Assembly (NCBI RefSeq): GCF_010093815.1
Contig: NW_022985553.1
Coordinates: 747,511 to 811,510 of the forward strand
DNA: 64,000 nt
DNA from: Pseudovirgaria hyperparasitica
Taxonomy: Eukaryota; Ascomycota; Dothideomycetes; Acrospermales; Acrospermaceae
Direction of reading: 5' to 3'
A program made the position numbers and the translations under genes. The notes beneath the pieces were generated by a model. The model was not told where the DNA came from. It searched no databases and saw only the letters and a program-made list of their open reading frames with translations. Positions 53,673-64,000 of this stretch are shown here, in pieces. How positions within the stretch are numbered: position 1 is the first letter of the stretch; each line of letters starts with the position of its first letter.

Positions 53673-56600
53673 GTCTTCGTAGAAAAAACAATGTTGTACA
53701 TAACTATATCCTGTAGGCGAGCGATGGGCGGAGGGCGAAAAGCAAAGAGCGAAGAGCAAAGAGCAATGGGTAGCGGCAGCCGAATCGAGTCGCGATCCGC
53801 AGCCCACTAACCAGCGGGTGGCCGTAGGCCACGTGTGAATCCCTTACATCCATCGCCACACGACGCTGGCGCCCCATTGCTCACAGCGTCACAATTCAGA
53901 CTAATACTCCAGGACTGGTCCCCGTCCTCGTTTGTCCTGGTCAAAGCCCATGTTCAACGTTTGGTTGGGATTTCAATTGTTTCTTTTTGCTGCTAGCTTG
54001 CCATGACCGAAATATAAAGCTGGACCAGTATATGAACTGGCCTTGGCTTTCTATCTGGCAGAGCATGGCGCCACGGTCGTACCTTGCCAAGTTGGGTATT
54101 CTTCGGCTTACGTCAACTCCATGTGTGTGTGGGCTGATAATTGTCGCAGCAGATCGCTACCGGTGCATGGTAGGTCTTACGAGGAGGGGGGGAGGGGGAG
54201 GACGAGACCATTGCGAACGGTCCATGGCTGTGGGCCAAGTTGCACTAAGACGATCCACTGCATAGCAGCGACAGTAGTGACCAACGCATCAACGGCATGC
54301 GGTGTGATGGATGCCTCCTTGTCCCGTCATCGTTTCATTGGACCAGCTTGTACTGTAGCGAGCACATTCGGTACCGACACTGGTCCATCTCGTGCGATTG
54401 GCGACTCTTACGCATCGTGTTGCTACCTGATGGGATGCTGAAGAGACAGTGAGCCAATGTCGAAAGACTGCAGCACTGCAAAGTCTCGAGTATGGAAGGC
54501 GGAAGCACAGCGACGCTAGAAAAGTCTAGTGTGGCAGATGTCTGGTCATCTCGGCAACGACCAAGTCCTAATGCTCTTGTCCGGACTGAAATGTACGTTT
54601 GAGAAAGTCTTGGGAACTGTTTGCAGGCCGAAACAGCCGCGGTGCGCCAGCAACGTCGAATTGCGATTAAGAAATGGCTTGGAAATAAAGTTCAATTAAC
54701 TCTGTAGCCGGCAAGGCTGGTGGGGCTCCTTGAACACAAATAGATTCTGGCCAGAATTCTACGCAGATGCCATACTCTAGAACACGTGCCGCGAAGCCAT
54801 TCTCCAGGATCGAACGTGGTTCACAATATAGAGTTTAAGCCACGGTCGTCAATACTTCTGTCAGGCTTCGGGATCATTGGCATTCTCAAAAAAAAAAAAA
54901 GGACATGAAGTTGTCGAATAATTTGGCGGCGAACATCGTGCCGTTATCCGACGTACGTGAAAGTTGTACAAAACCTCATGATCTTTATACTTTTTGCTAC
55001 AGGCGATGGCTTCGACCGCGCAAAACGTGGCCGTGCCGAAGACGCTTCTGGCCCGCTGTCTCCCCTGTTCCCGCATCGACATCTCTTCCTCTGTCTCTCT
55101 CTTTCCCTCTCCTGAAACCTCGCATTGTTGGCCACGTGGCGAGGACGCCATGGCTACTTTGGCTATATGCAAGTCAGATTGACTTATTTCGTGAATGGTC
55201 CTGCAGTGTGCTTGCCCAGAGCAAAGCTCTAGTTACGTGCGTAGCAGCTTCACCCTGGCAAAATCAATTGCACATATATTCAGTGTCGTTTTACAAGACC
55301 TACTATCACGCATCATCTGGAAAGCAAGAAAAGCATGTTCCGAACGAGAATATAGGCAAAAGATGGTCCACCCAAGATGAAGAAGCAGGCTTCAAGCTTC
55401 ATATCAAGTGCCGATGTACCCACTCGTGGGGCGTGTGCTGCAGCGGAACTAAAGCCGGCATCTAACCCTGACGAATTCAACTGATTGATCATTGTTATGA
55501 AGCCTGCAAGAGACTGTTGTTCCTTCACGAAACAAGCTGCCAGATGGTCGTACGAAAGGAGGCCCGATTAATTGCCGAGGCTTTTTCGTACAACAGTGTA
55601 GCTAGGCTGTAAAGGAGGCTTCTCGGGTTTTCCAAGCTCATGTTAAGGTATATATGCATCTTTCATCGTTTCGTAGGTTCGTCGATGATCGGCCGGCCAC
55701 GTTCAGTGACGATCTGGCGGCAAGATATGGCAAGCGTGGACAGTGGGTCTTCGCACATGGCGGCGTGAAAGGCGATTCAAGGGCCTCTGGCTCATGGTGA
55801 GAATGAGATGGCGCCAGGTGCAGGCAGAACATCCATAGCAGCGATGATTCGTGAACTGTGATTCGTGAGGGCGGACTTCGCATTCGTGAAGGGCCGAGAG
55901 AGGTGGGGCGAGCGGCTGGAATAGATTATGGTAGATTATGGTCGATTACACTAGTAAAGGGTGAACTGTGAGCGCCAGTCAGAATCAGAGATTTGGAGTG
56001 TCGAGTCGAGTGTCAGAGAACGAGAACGGGCAGTGGGTAGGGTAGGTAAGTGAGCACGCACTCACTCCGGCCACCGACCGCTGCTAGGCTGCCCTCTCCT
56101 CCCCTCCCCTCCCTTCCCCCAGCTCACAGGAGCGGGCGATTCTCCTTGGCCCAATAAGACCCCCTCTCAAGGCCCCCCCCCTTGATCGCACGTCTCTTCC
56201 CCCAGTGCCTGCCGTTGTCGCGTGGAAGTGCAGCGTATGTAGCGTGGCCGCCTGCCGAAGACATGTGCCACAGGTTCACTGGACTTGCTGAAGATGCACA
56301 GTAATTACACTGCTTTTGGTGCTGCTACAATCACGCCTTGACTCTTTGGCTCGATGTCTGACACCCTAGACATGATCTGCGGGCTTGTGAGAGCTGTGAG
56401 GACTGTTCGTGGCATGAGGAGCGACGATGCTGCTGCTGTTGTACGCCAGCTCTTCTGCCCAGAGCCGTAGTGGCTTTGGCGTGTGTTTCAGCGTCGGCTT
56501 CTCTGGGACGGCACCAAGAACCACAAAGCGTCACCTTAGTAGGTTTGGTAGGCTGTGGCTTCGCGGCGCTTTCCGCCGCCCCCACCATGTTCTTGGACAA

Positions 56601-57119
56601 ATGCAGCGATAGGGAGGCTCTTTTGATGGGCGTCGGCGTTCACCAAGCGTGATGTGAATGTCCTAGTGGTGCCGTCAGACGGGACACGACGATCGCGGAA
56701 AAGGGCGTGAATGGGATGGATTATCGATGAGTAATGGACCAATGAGGGTTAGCACGGAGAGTCGTGTACCCGACTGGAGAGATCCGCGCCAGAAGAACAG
56801 AAAACGCCGAGTGAGGCTTGACTGGCTGACGATGATTCGTGTGCTGAGAAGATAGGAGCACATAGTAGTAGCTGTAATAGCAGTATAGTGCTATATAAGA
56901 ACGCACTTGGCTGTTAGTGTCTTCGACTACCCAAACTTAATATAAAATTGTTCAGTACAGTAATACAGTTGAATGCTCTTCGAGGCTCGCGTAAAAGTCG
57001 TCGTGACCAGGAACGACGACAGTGTCGATAACAGAAACGTCACTAACATGACTCAGACTGTCCAGGCAATCAGGCACCTTGAGCATCAGGCGCTGATCTC
57101 TGTCTTGATCAGCCTCTCA

Positions 57120-57150
57120 CCATCATCATTATCATCATCATCATCATCAT
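57120..57150. repeat. CAT triplet microsatellite
   Basis: About ten CAT/TCA triplets with one interruption. Confidence 0.88.
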
Positions 57151-57779
57151 TGAGACTTGATGAGGGAGGGCGTTCATGCCTGCATGTTCGGACCGGCATC
57201 TATATGCCTATTACCTGTATGTCTCTCGCCTGAGCGTGCAGTCGGGACTAGGGAGGAGTGTAATGATTGCACTGCAGTCTCACCTGCGTTACTCTTCACC
57301 GTGTAGACACGCGGCTTCTAGCTTGCAGATGGCTCAGATGGCTAAACTACGTGTGAGCGTAGAGTGTCTGAGCTGCAGCTCTCAGTGCTTCTTCCATTGT
57401 CCCATGTGCGCCTGTCTTGGCCGTGTCTCTTGGCGGTCTCAGTCATCATTAACTGTTCCAAGGCGCCCTCTCCCCCCCTCCCCCTTACCCCGGTATCATG
57501 CCCCCTCCCCCCTCCCCTGGCATCTGAATTCCTGTCCCTTGTATCCCTGCACTAGCCATGAGCCATGAGCCATGGTCCACACGCTTCCTTTCCAGGACGG
57601 TTGGGCTGGTGCCTCTTAGCTCTCTGTTTTTTGGTGCTGCATGAGAAGAAGAAAGAGAGGTAAGCATGGCCGACCGAACGCGTCTGAAGACGGTCAGTGT
57701 TGTATCGCTCATTGCTCGAACGAGACGCACTGCTCATAGTCAGTGAGCGGCCGGACGCGAGAGAAGGAGTCACAATTAG

Positions 57780-57806
57780 GTGGTGGTGGTGGTGGTGGTG
57801 GTGGTC
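57780..57806. repeat. GGT triplet microsatellite
   Basis: Nine GGT triplets, then imperfect GTC/GTG triplets for another 45 bp. Confidence 0.88.
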
Positions 57807-58150
57807 GTAGTCGTAGTCGTCCGTGGTTGTGATCGTGGTCGTGGTGGTCGTGGATCCGTCCAGTGCTTTTTGAAACCCTCCCTGTGCGCAGCGAAGAAGA
57901 AGAAGGTCGAGGAATCCTTGCTAGTGTGTGAGCACTACCTCCTACCCATTACCCACTACCCACTTCTTACCCAGTTCCCAGTCCCCAGTCCACCACCTGC
58001 GTCGCTGCTAGCTGGAACCCACTCACACTCTTCGACTCTTCTCTTCACACGCCCACGCTTTGAACCTCCCTAAGGAGCATTAGCATTACTCTCTCATCAT
58101 CCCCAGTCTTTTCATTCTCTTCTTTTCCTTCATCTAACCGCCTTGCTCCG

Positions 58151-60649
58151 ATGCCTTTTTCTACCTCTTCGATTCTTACCTCTCCCCTCCACAACTACGC
58201 TACAAACCCTCCAAAGTTCTTCAATCGTCGGACCTCAGTCACCACTTCCTCTTCTACTACCTCCCTCACCCACCCTTCTCTCCCAAAGCCCTCCCTTCTC
58301 TCCGACAGCGACTCTCTCCTCCACCTAGCAGAGACCGATACCTTACAACATACTACCGAAACCACAAAGACTGCTACCGAACAGAATCCCGTCACATCCC
58401 TCCGCAGACATTCACAACAGCTCCCCCTCGTAGCTCACCCCAATTCTTCCGTTGTCTCACAGCCTACGACGGATCCTCTGACAGCAACCTCCGCTGCCAG
58501 ATCTACCCAGAACACTTTACCAGAATCAAACCCAGAAATCGCCAGGCTGGCTCCCGCAGTACTGTCCGGACCCCAGCGTTCTGCCGACCCCGGGCCAAGT
58601 CCTGGTACTGTACCCTCGAAAACGCAAAGCAAACCAGTTCTATCAGTGCCGTATCAGAACACGTCGCCTTCCACACCACCGTCGTCCACCGCTCCGGCGC
58701 CCTCTCGTACAACGAGTCAAGCTCAAACTGCGGCACCGTCGGTGGACGATCGACGCAGGAAGCTTTCGAGGCCTCAGAATAAAGCCGAGACTCGCAGCTT
58801 GCGTGGTGATTCATCGTCGCAGGAGAACGACAAAAAAATGCATCAAACATCTTCAAGACTCCTCCGCATGACGGACGATGAGCGACCATATACTCGGGTA
58901 CGTAGTGTTGCTTCTATCGTTGTGCCTGCCCCTCTCATGCACGATTCTTCGTTTGGTTCACCTGCTGCAGCCTTGCCACGTGTACCTATCCACTTCCCAC
59001 GTTTTTCTCTCCCACCATTCCATATACCAAACCTTAATGTTAGATTCTGCACTTGCAGTTTCTTCGACCACATCAATCATGTCGTGCTCCCCTATCACAT
59101 CGCTTTCTGAAATCACCTCATTTGTCGGAGCTAAGCACGAATGGGTATCCAAGACGCTCTCATTGCATATATGGCCGTCAAACAAGAAGTCTATACTAAC
59201 CAATCGTGTAGGACTTCAAGGACTTGTTCGCCACACTCATCGTTAGCCTTCCCCTTACAGCGCATCGTGTCCGCTTTCAGAAAGTTGATCACACATTCAC
59301 CTCTGAAGAAGCTATCACCAACTTAGGCTCGCTCAAATTCTCACAATCTAACCGAATGCCCGATCCGAAAGATCCTTCGCGTATTGTCACCACCACCACT
59401 ACCACAACCTTCTCCATGGCCAAAGAAATGGCTCGTTCTGTCTGTCAGAAGTTCCTGGACGCGAGATTCATCGAGTCTGTTGATGGAAAGATCGACTTTA
59501 CATCCAAAAGTGCGGTATGGCAGTTGACACCCAAGGGCATGCATATCCTTCACCGGTTCTGCCTACGCAACGGCATTGCACAAGACCACGTTAAGAGTAT
59601 AATAGAATCGCCAAGAAACTGTATGAAGCTCGTCATTTTAGAAAGAGATGTCGAAAGCGATAGGCTCAGCCATGACGCCGCTACTGTCGAAGTCATCTTT
59701 CGCAGATTTGCTGGGCCAGCTCCGAATGTCAAGACAGAAGCAGCAGTATCTGACTCTGACTCCATACATGAGTATGCCACTGGCCTGGTCGGTGTCAAGA
59801 TGTTGAACGATCGCAAGGTCGGTGACCGCTTCTACAAACTGTCCTTCACAGGCAAGGCTGCCACAGATTGGCTCATGGATTGTTGCACTATGGTAGACAA
59901 GCGTGAAACATACGAAGTGGCTAGTCTCTTTGTTGAATTTGGATTGATCCGCGCTGTTGAAGGGTTCGGTAACACGACCCGGTTCCAGGCATCAAAAGGC
60001 GCCATATACTACGTCACAGAGCGTGGCCAAGTTGTTGCAGGTTGGCTCTCAGGTCCTACAGGTTCTCTCAATGGAGATTCCGCAAGCAAGCTTACTACTC
60101 CCGGCAACATGGTAGGGCGAGATTCAAATGCCAACAGGATGCAAGTCATCGTCAAAGATCCCGCCCTCCGGTTACTGTTCAGGGAATATTTGAGACATAC
60201 TCACTGCGAGGAAAATCTGTCTTTCTACCTAGATGTCAGCGAATTTCTGACAAACTACCGAACCTCTAAGAAGTCTACAAACACACCCAAACTCGAGTTC
60301 ATCAGAGAGACGCTCGCGTCGGCTTACAGTAAGTGACTGCTGCTCATACCCGCAATTGTTCTAACCACCACCAGGCCTTTACAACGCTTTCCTTGCACCG
60401 GGCTCGCCCTGCGAGCTGAACATTGACCATTCATTGCGCATTGCATTGGCATCCAGGATGACACGCGCGGTCGGTGACGATGATGCGATGATCAGAAGTC
60501 TTGATGAGGTTGCCAACCTGTTCGATCAGGCGCAGACAACTGTATTCAAACTTATGGCGACTGACTCGGTACCCAAATTCTCGAGAGACCCGAAGTATGT
60601 CAATGTTCTCAAGGAACGTAACCTGGACTTCGGCAACTCCTCGCAATAG
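58151..60649 (+). CDS. flbA: FlbA-type regulator of G-protein signalling (DEP-DEP-RGS)
   Basis: GTPase-activating protein for a G-alpha subunit (FadA in Aspergillus, Gpa1 for yeast Sst2), which shuts off vegetative growth signalling and allows conidiation. Three exons, 58151-58897, 59212-60328 and 60375-60649; introns of 314 nt (CTAAC branch) and 46 nt. Joined frame 712 aa. Residues 1-235 are Ser/Thr/Pro-rich and disordered. From about 236: LRMTDDERPYTR, then across the junction DFKDLFATLIVSLPLTAHRV and FTSEEAITNLGSLKFSQSNR, PSRIVTTTTTTTFSMAKEMA (nearly invariant in FlbA/Sst2), the first DEP region. Second DEP at about 437-505: VGVKMLNDRKVGDRFYKLSF, AATDWLMDCC. RGS domain about 552-695: LRLLFREYLRHTHCEENLSF, FYLDVSEFL, and after intron 2 LYNAFLAPGSPCELNIDHSL. 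The 314-nt intron is much longer than its neighbours. Confidence 0.96.
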
Positions 60650-63360
60650 TCATGAAGTGATGGAACACCACCTTCACTCTATTCGGAGACGTTCTACAAC
60701 TCTCACTCGCGCCCAGTCTCGAACAGAACACTTACCTTCAACAACTGGTGAGACGCTATACAGACATTCATTTGACCATCACATCGTGTCTCACCTGTAT
60801 GCCTCGCCTGCAGCCAACTTGCAATATATTGTGAGAGTTTCGTAAATAAAACCCGCCGCATGCGCTGCAGGACTGTCGAACCTCGCGAGCCGTCTTCTCG
60901 TATCTTACTAGCACATATTCAGATTTATTAATCCGCACTCCACTTTTGGCTCGGATTTGTGCATTTTTTCACCAACTTCATTTGACGATGGTCTCGATGC
61001 AATTAGAACGGCGTTATGGGTCATACAAAACGAAACGATCAGCTCTTATTCAACAGTGCGCAGCGGAGTAGGAGCTTTTACGGGAGGATGGTGTTGTTCC
61101 TGCCTGCGTTAGCGGACCAGCTTGGTTGCTTGGTTGCGCTGTTTCTATACTACTGAAAGCTTTGCATTCTGGGCAAGTCCCATGGTGCTGGAGAGCTTAG
61201 AGGCTCTGTTAGGATCTTCATGCGCTGTAGCATGTTTGGATGGTGGGTGACTTGGGCGAACCACGTGCGTGGAGGACGAAGGCGCATGCGGTATTCGATA
61301 GTGTGCATGAGGCTTGATGAATCCAAGAGTCGCAATGAACATCAAATCCCCACTCTTGTATGCAGCACAGCAGCGTATGTTAGCACAACTCGTAATTGAG
61401 ATGCCCAAGATGGAGCCTATATCCACATGATTATTACATTCCAGTACTCTCTATTTCCATTTATATCTCAATAACTGTATCCTACTAACGTGTTCTTTTT
61501 CATCGACTCGATAGCTCCATTACCCCGCCTCCTCTCATCATCACCGTCAACTCCACCTGTATCATCACCCCCAACTACAGCGCAGCCAACGACGATCAAG
61601 AAACAACTGCCCCACGTGACACAGGCGACACAACTCTTGTCATCTCGCACGCACTCACGCATGCATGCAGCGTCGACCGCGCGCGAACAGAGAGCCCTAT
61701 GATTTCCCCGAATGTTCACGCGCTGTCACTAGCCTTTACCTATGAGGCCACGTACCTGATACGTGATGCAGTCAGTGTTCCCTGAGCAGCAATGGTGCAC
61801 TGTCCTTTCCTGCCCTATCTGCCGGTCCGGGCTTTTCATTACCGGCTATTTTTGGCTGTTGTATCATTCCATCACACAGGTACATACATACCTACCTACC
61901 TAATTCGTGTTCCTAGTGGGTCGCACGGGGCAAGTATGCTAATAGATGATCCTGGGGCAGTTACGAAATAATAGGGCCGATATTGTTTGCTGTTGAGGCT
62001 GTGGTGGTGCTGGTGGTGATTAGGGTATAGTGCTGATTGATGATCGGGGGAGAGGGGAGGAGGTGGTGGGGCAACAAACTCATTGGCGATCGCAGGGAGG
62101 GGGGGAGGCCTCAGGTATGCGGTTTGTTGCTATATATACACATATACACATATATGTATGTATACATATACGATTCAATCGAATGTTCGGTTTGTTCTCG
62201 GGTCTTTGTATGAGTGTCGGGGATTACGTCGTTTTCGGCAGATGGATGGGTAGCGGATGGTAGGGTTAGGTAGGTACATATTCATGTCGTCGGGTCTTGC
62301 TGTCGTTTGGGTCCGGGCGCGGCATGGCCGCGTGGGAAACTAAGGTATTGCTAGGTCGTTTGCGGATGTGGTGTAGGGTAAGGTATCCTAACGATAGGGT
62401 ATCAGGGCATTCTAGCGATAGGACATCCTAGCCAACGGTGTGATGTCGGTGCCATTGCAATGGGAATGCATAGAATAGAAACGATAATCGAAATGGAAAT
62501 GGAATGGAATGACGTGGGTCGGTCTGTTCGATAACCTGATGCAGGGCTGATGCGGCGTAGTTTGGAAGGCGGGCTCCCCCCAGGGTACATACAGTACATA
62601 ACAGTACTTGCAGTAATTACCTACAGCACGCTGGCTGGAAGGGGGGGGGCCTTGGAAATACCTTACCGTAGCGTGGAGTTATTTCCGGACGCGTGAGATT
62701 GGGAAGGGGCATCGACGGGGTGGCGATTCTGGTGGCGTGTTGGGATGAGGTGATGGATTTGGAGGTGGTGGTGGTGGTGAGAATGGGCGGGTAGGGATGA
62801 GGGCGGGAATGGGGATCGGGGATGGCGTGTTTGGATGTGGGTGGGCCACGTGGAAGAGGTGATGGGCTGATGGGAAGGGCTTGGTTCGGACGGGTTGTGG
62901 TCGTTTATGGCGGGATGTGACGGTCACCTGTTTCGACGAGAACGGATGGATGAATGATTGACTGCTGTCGTGTTCTCTATGGCATAGGTTCCTTGTGTTC
63001 GCACTGTCAGCTTTAGAGCCATGGATCGGTTGCCTAAATAGGTCGTAGCGCAGATCTTGGAGAAATGTCTGAATCAGTAATATCTGAAGCGGGACTGTCT
63101 GGATTGGGACTGTCCGAGTCAGGACTGTCTGAGTCAAGAACATAAAAACTCGCAAAGTAGATATACTGCCCTTGAATTTCAGCCGACAGAGCGCAACTTG
63201 GTCTTGAGACAGCCAAGTCAAGTGCGACCACCTCTGGAGTCTCATTTGGACAGGATACTATCCTCTAGGGCACAGGATTTGAATATCTAAATCACAAAGA
63301 AATTGCAGTCAAAGGAAGGACACAAAGACACGCTGCCTAGGCCGCATCGCAAAGAACGCC
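60650..63360. other. 2.7 kb intergenic, nothing recognised
   Basis: 3' flank of flbA, then mixed low-complexity DNA: TA/CA run near 62.14-62.17 kb, GGT-rich patch near 62.77 kb, short repeated GACTGTCYGA-like words near 63.08-63.13 kb. No convincing gene on either strand. Confidence 0.45.
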
Positions 63361-63756
63361 TCATGCCTCCCCAACGACACCCACGCACTCCCCATACCGT
63401 GTACCCACCTCCAACCTTTCGATCAAGGCGAGATCCCAACTGTTAGGTGACATAGCTGCAACACGGTGGTCTATGATGGGAATGATGCCCCCGAAGACGG
63501 AAATGGAGACAATGGGACGATTATCAGACATGGATATAAGATACCTTTGTCCTACTGGTCTTAGAAAGCCATTTCGGATACACGATGAAAAGCGTATGTA
63601 GCATACAGAAGAGCTTAGATTGAAGTGTAGGACTGCGTTCTGTTTCTCAAGCGGCATCTGGCAACTCGAGTTTGTTCTTTCTGTTGGACAGCATACAAAC
63701 GATGGTAAATCGACAGCATAAGTGCTCACTGACAGACGACGAACAGACAAAAGCAT
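63361..63756 (-). CDS. possible 3' exon of an unknown minus-strand gene
   Basis: An ATG-led frame of 131 aa. Its last 57 residues look protein-like and ordered: MSDNRPIVSISVFGGIIPII, DHRVAAMSPNSWDLALIERL, and end GTRYGECVGVVGEA. The part before that is Ser/Cys-rich and may be intron, so the true gene may have further exons upstream, towards or beyond the window edge. No family recognised. Confidence 0.3.
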   Translation of the reverse strand: MLLSVRRLSVSTYAVDLPSFVCCPTERTNSSCQMPLEKQNAVLHFNLSSSVCYIRFSSCIRNGFLRPVGQRYLISMSDNRPIVSISVFGGIIPIIDHRVAAMSPNSWDLALIERLEVGTRYGECVGVVGEA

Positions 63757-64000
63757 GTCTGCATTCGGCACCCTGACGAATGGAATTGCTCAACTCCGAT
63801 ATATGTTCTTGTCTTTGAATGTGTCCTAGAAAGTAGAATAAGATAGTGCCAGCGCTTAGGATAAAGCAGCGTGGAATGTGGCACAGTGACTAGATTTAAG
63901 ACTTGAAGAAAGCCGCCATACATAGAAGCAGCAGATCTCACGGAACCAGGTTCGCCAGAACTTGGAAATCTTTCCTTCGTTCCGCATTCTCTGACCCCAA
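63757..64000. other. window end, nothing recognised
   Basis: May hold upstream exons of the minus-strand frame at 63361-63756; none could be delimited. Confidence 0.35.

Larger units (their letters stand above)
46790..58150. other. 11.4 kb stretch without a convincing gene
   Basis: Between the 46.1 kb gene and flbA. Both strands were read: frames are short, overlap on opposite strands and show no family motif. It contains several microsatellites (listed separately), G-rich/C-rich runs near 48.82 and 56.10-56.18 kb, and mixed GC. The 3' end (57.9-58.15 kb) is CT-rich and should be the leader of flbA. Long non-coding RNA genes or lineage-specific multi-exon genes cannot be excluded. Confidence 0.4.

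Overview
The window looks like nuclear DNA of a filamentous ascomycete (Pezizomycotina, probably Dothideomycetes). The grounds are short introns of 46-147 nt with GT...AG ends and CTAAC/CTGAC-type branch sites, the proteins themselves (a FlbA-type RGS protein, an AHC1-like zinc finger, LPxEIRNxIY and BTB-like proteins typical of moulds), and long CT-rich leaders. I rebuilt about 23 protein-coding genes, most of them by joining exons across introns I read directly; reading frames add up exactly in every joined model. No tRNA, rRNA, CRISPR or recognisable transposon was seen.

Layout. 0.5-9.9 kb: minus-strand genes (BTB-like protein, LPxEIRNxIY protein, a small two-exon ORFan, branched-chain amino acid aminotransferase, a multi-pass membrane protein). 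10.2-18.2 kb: plus-strand UTP25 (ribosome biogenesis) and an AHC1-like zinc-finger protein, separated by 3.7 kb of low-complexity DNA. 19.6-25.3 kb: a dense housekeeping block with KISH/KSH1 (-) and TAF13 (+) divergent, then eIF3f (-), GET1 (-) and an unknown (-). 25.3-31.3 kb: a sparse stretch with a conserved fungal protein, a broken-looking coding relic and a minisatellite of about 436 bp. 31.3-35.3 kb: ethanolamine-phosphate cytidylyltransferase (+), an Alba-like protein (+) and NAA10/ARD1 (-). 37.1-46.8 kb: plus-strand accessory-looking genes (a divergent V-ATPase proteolipid, a GST-like protein, an FMN-dependent alpha-hydroxy acid dehydrogenase, three lineage-restricted proteins). 46.8-58.1 kb: an 11 kb stretch with no convincing gene. 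58.2-60.6 kb: flbA, the RGS regulator of G-protein signalling. 60.7-64 kb: again sparse.

Many genes are one-copy components of core machines acting separately: SSU processome (UTP25), TFIID (TAF13), ADA/SAGA-like acetylation (AHC1-like, inferred), translation initiation (eIF3f), N-terminal acetylation (NAA10), ER insertion of tail-anchored proteins (GET1), secretory pathway (KISH), phosphatidylethanolamine synthesis (ECT1) and conidiation signalling (FlbA). I found no clear novel system. The points most worth a second look are the CACGTG-bearing higher-order minisatellite, the divergent proteolipid gene with micro-exons, the two-exon ORFan near 4.8 kb, a relic near 27.6 kb, and the 11 kb gene-empty stretch upstream of flbA.
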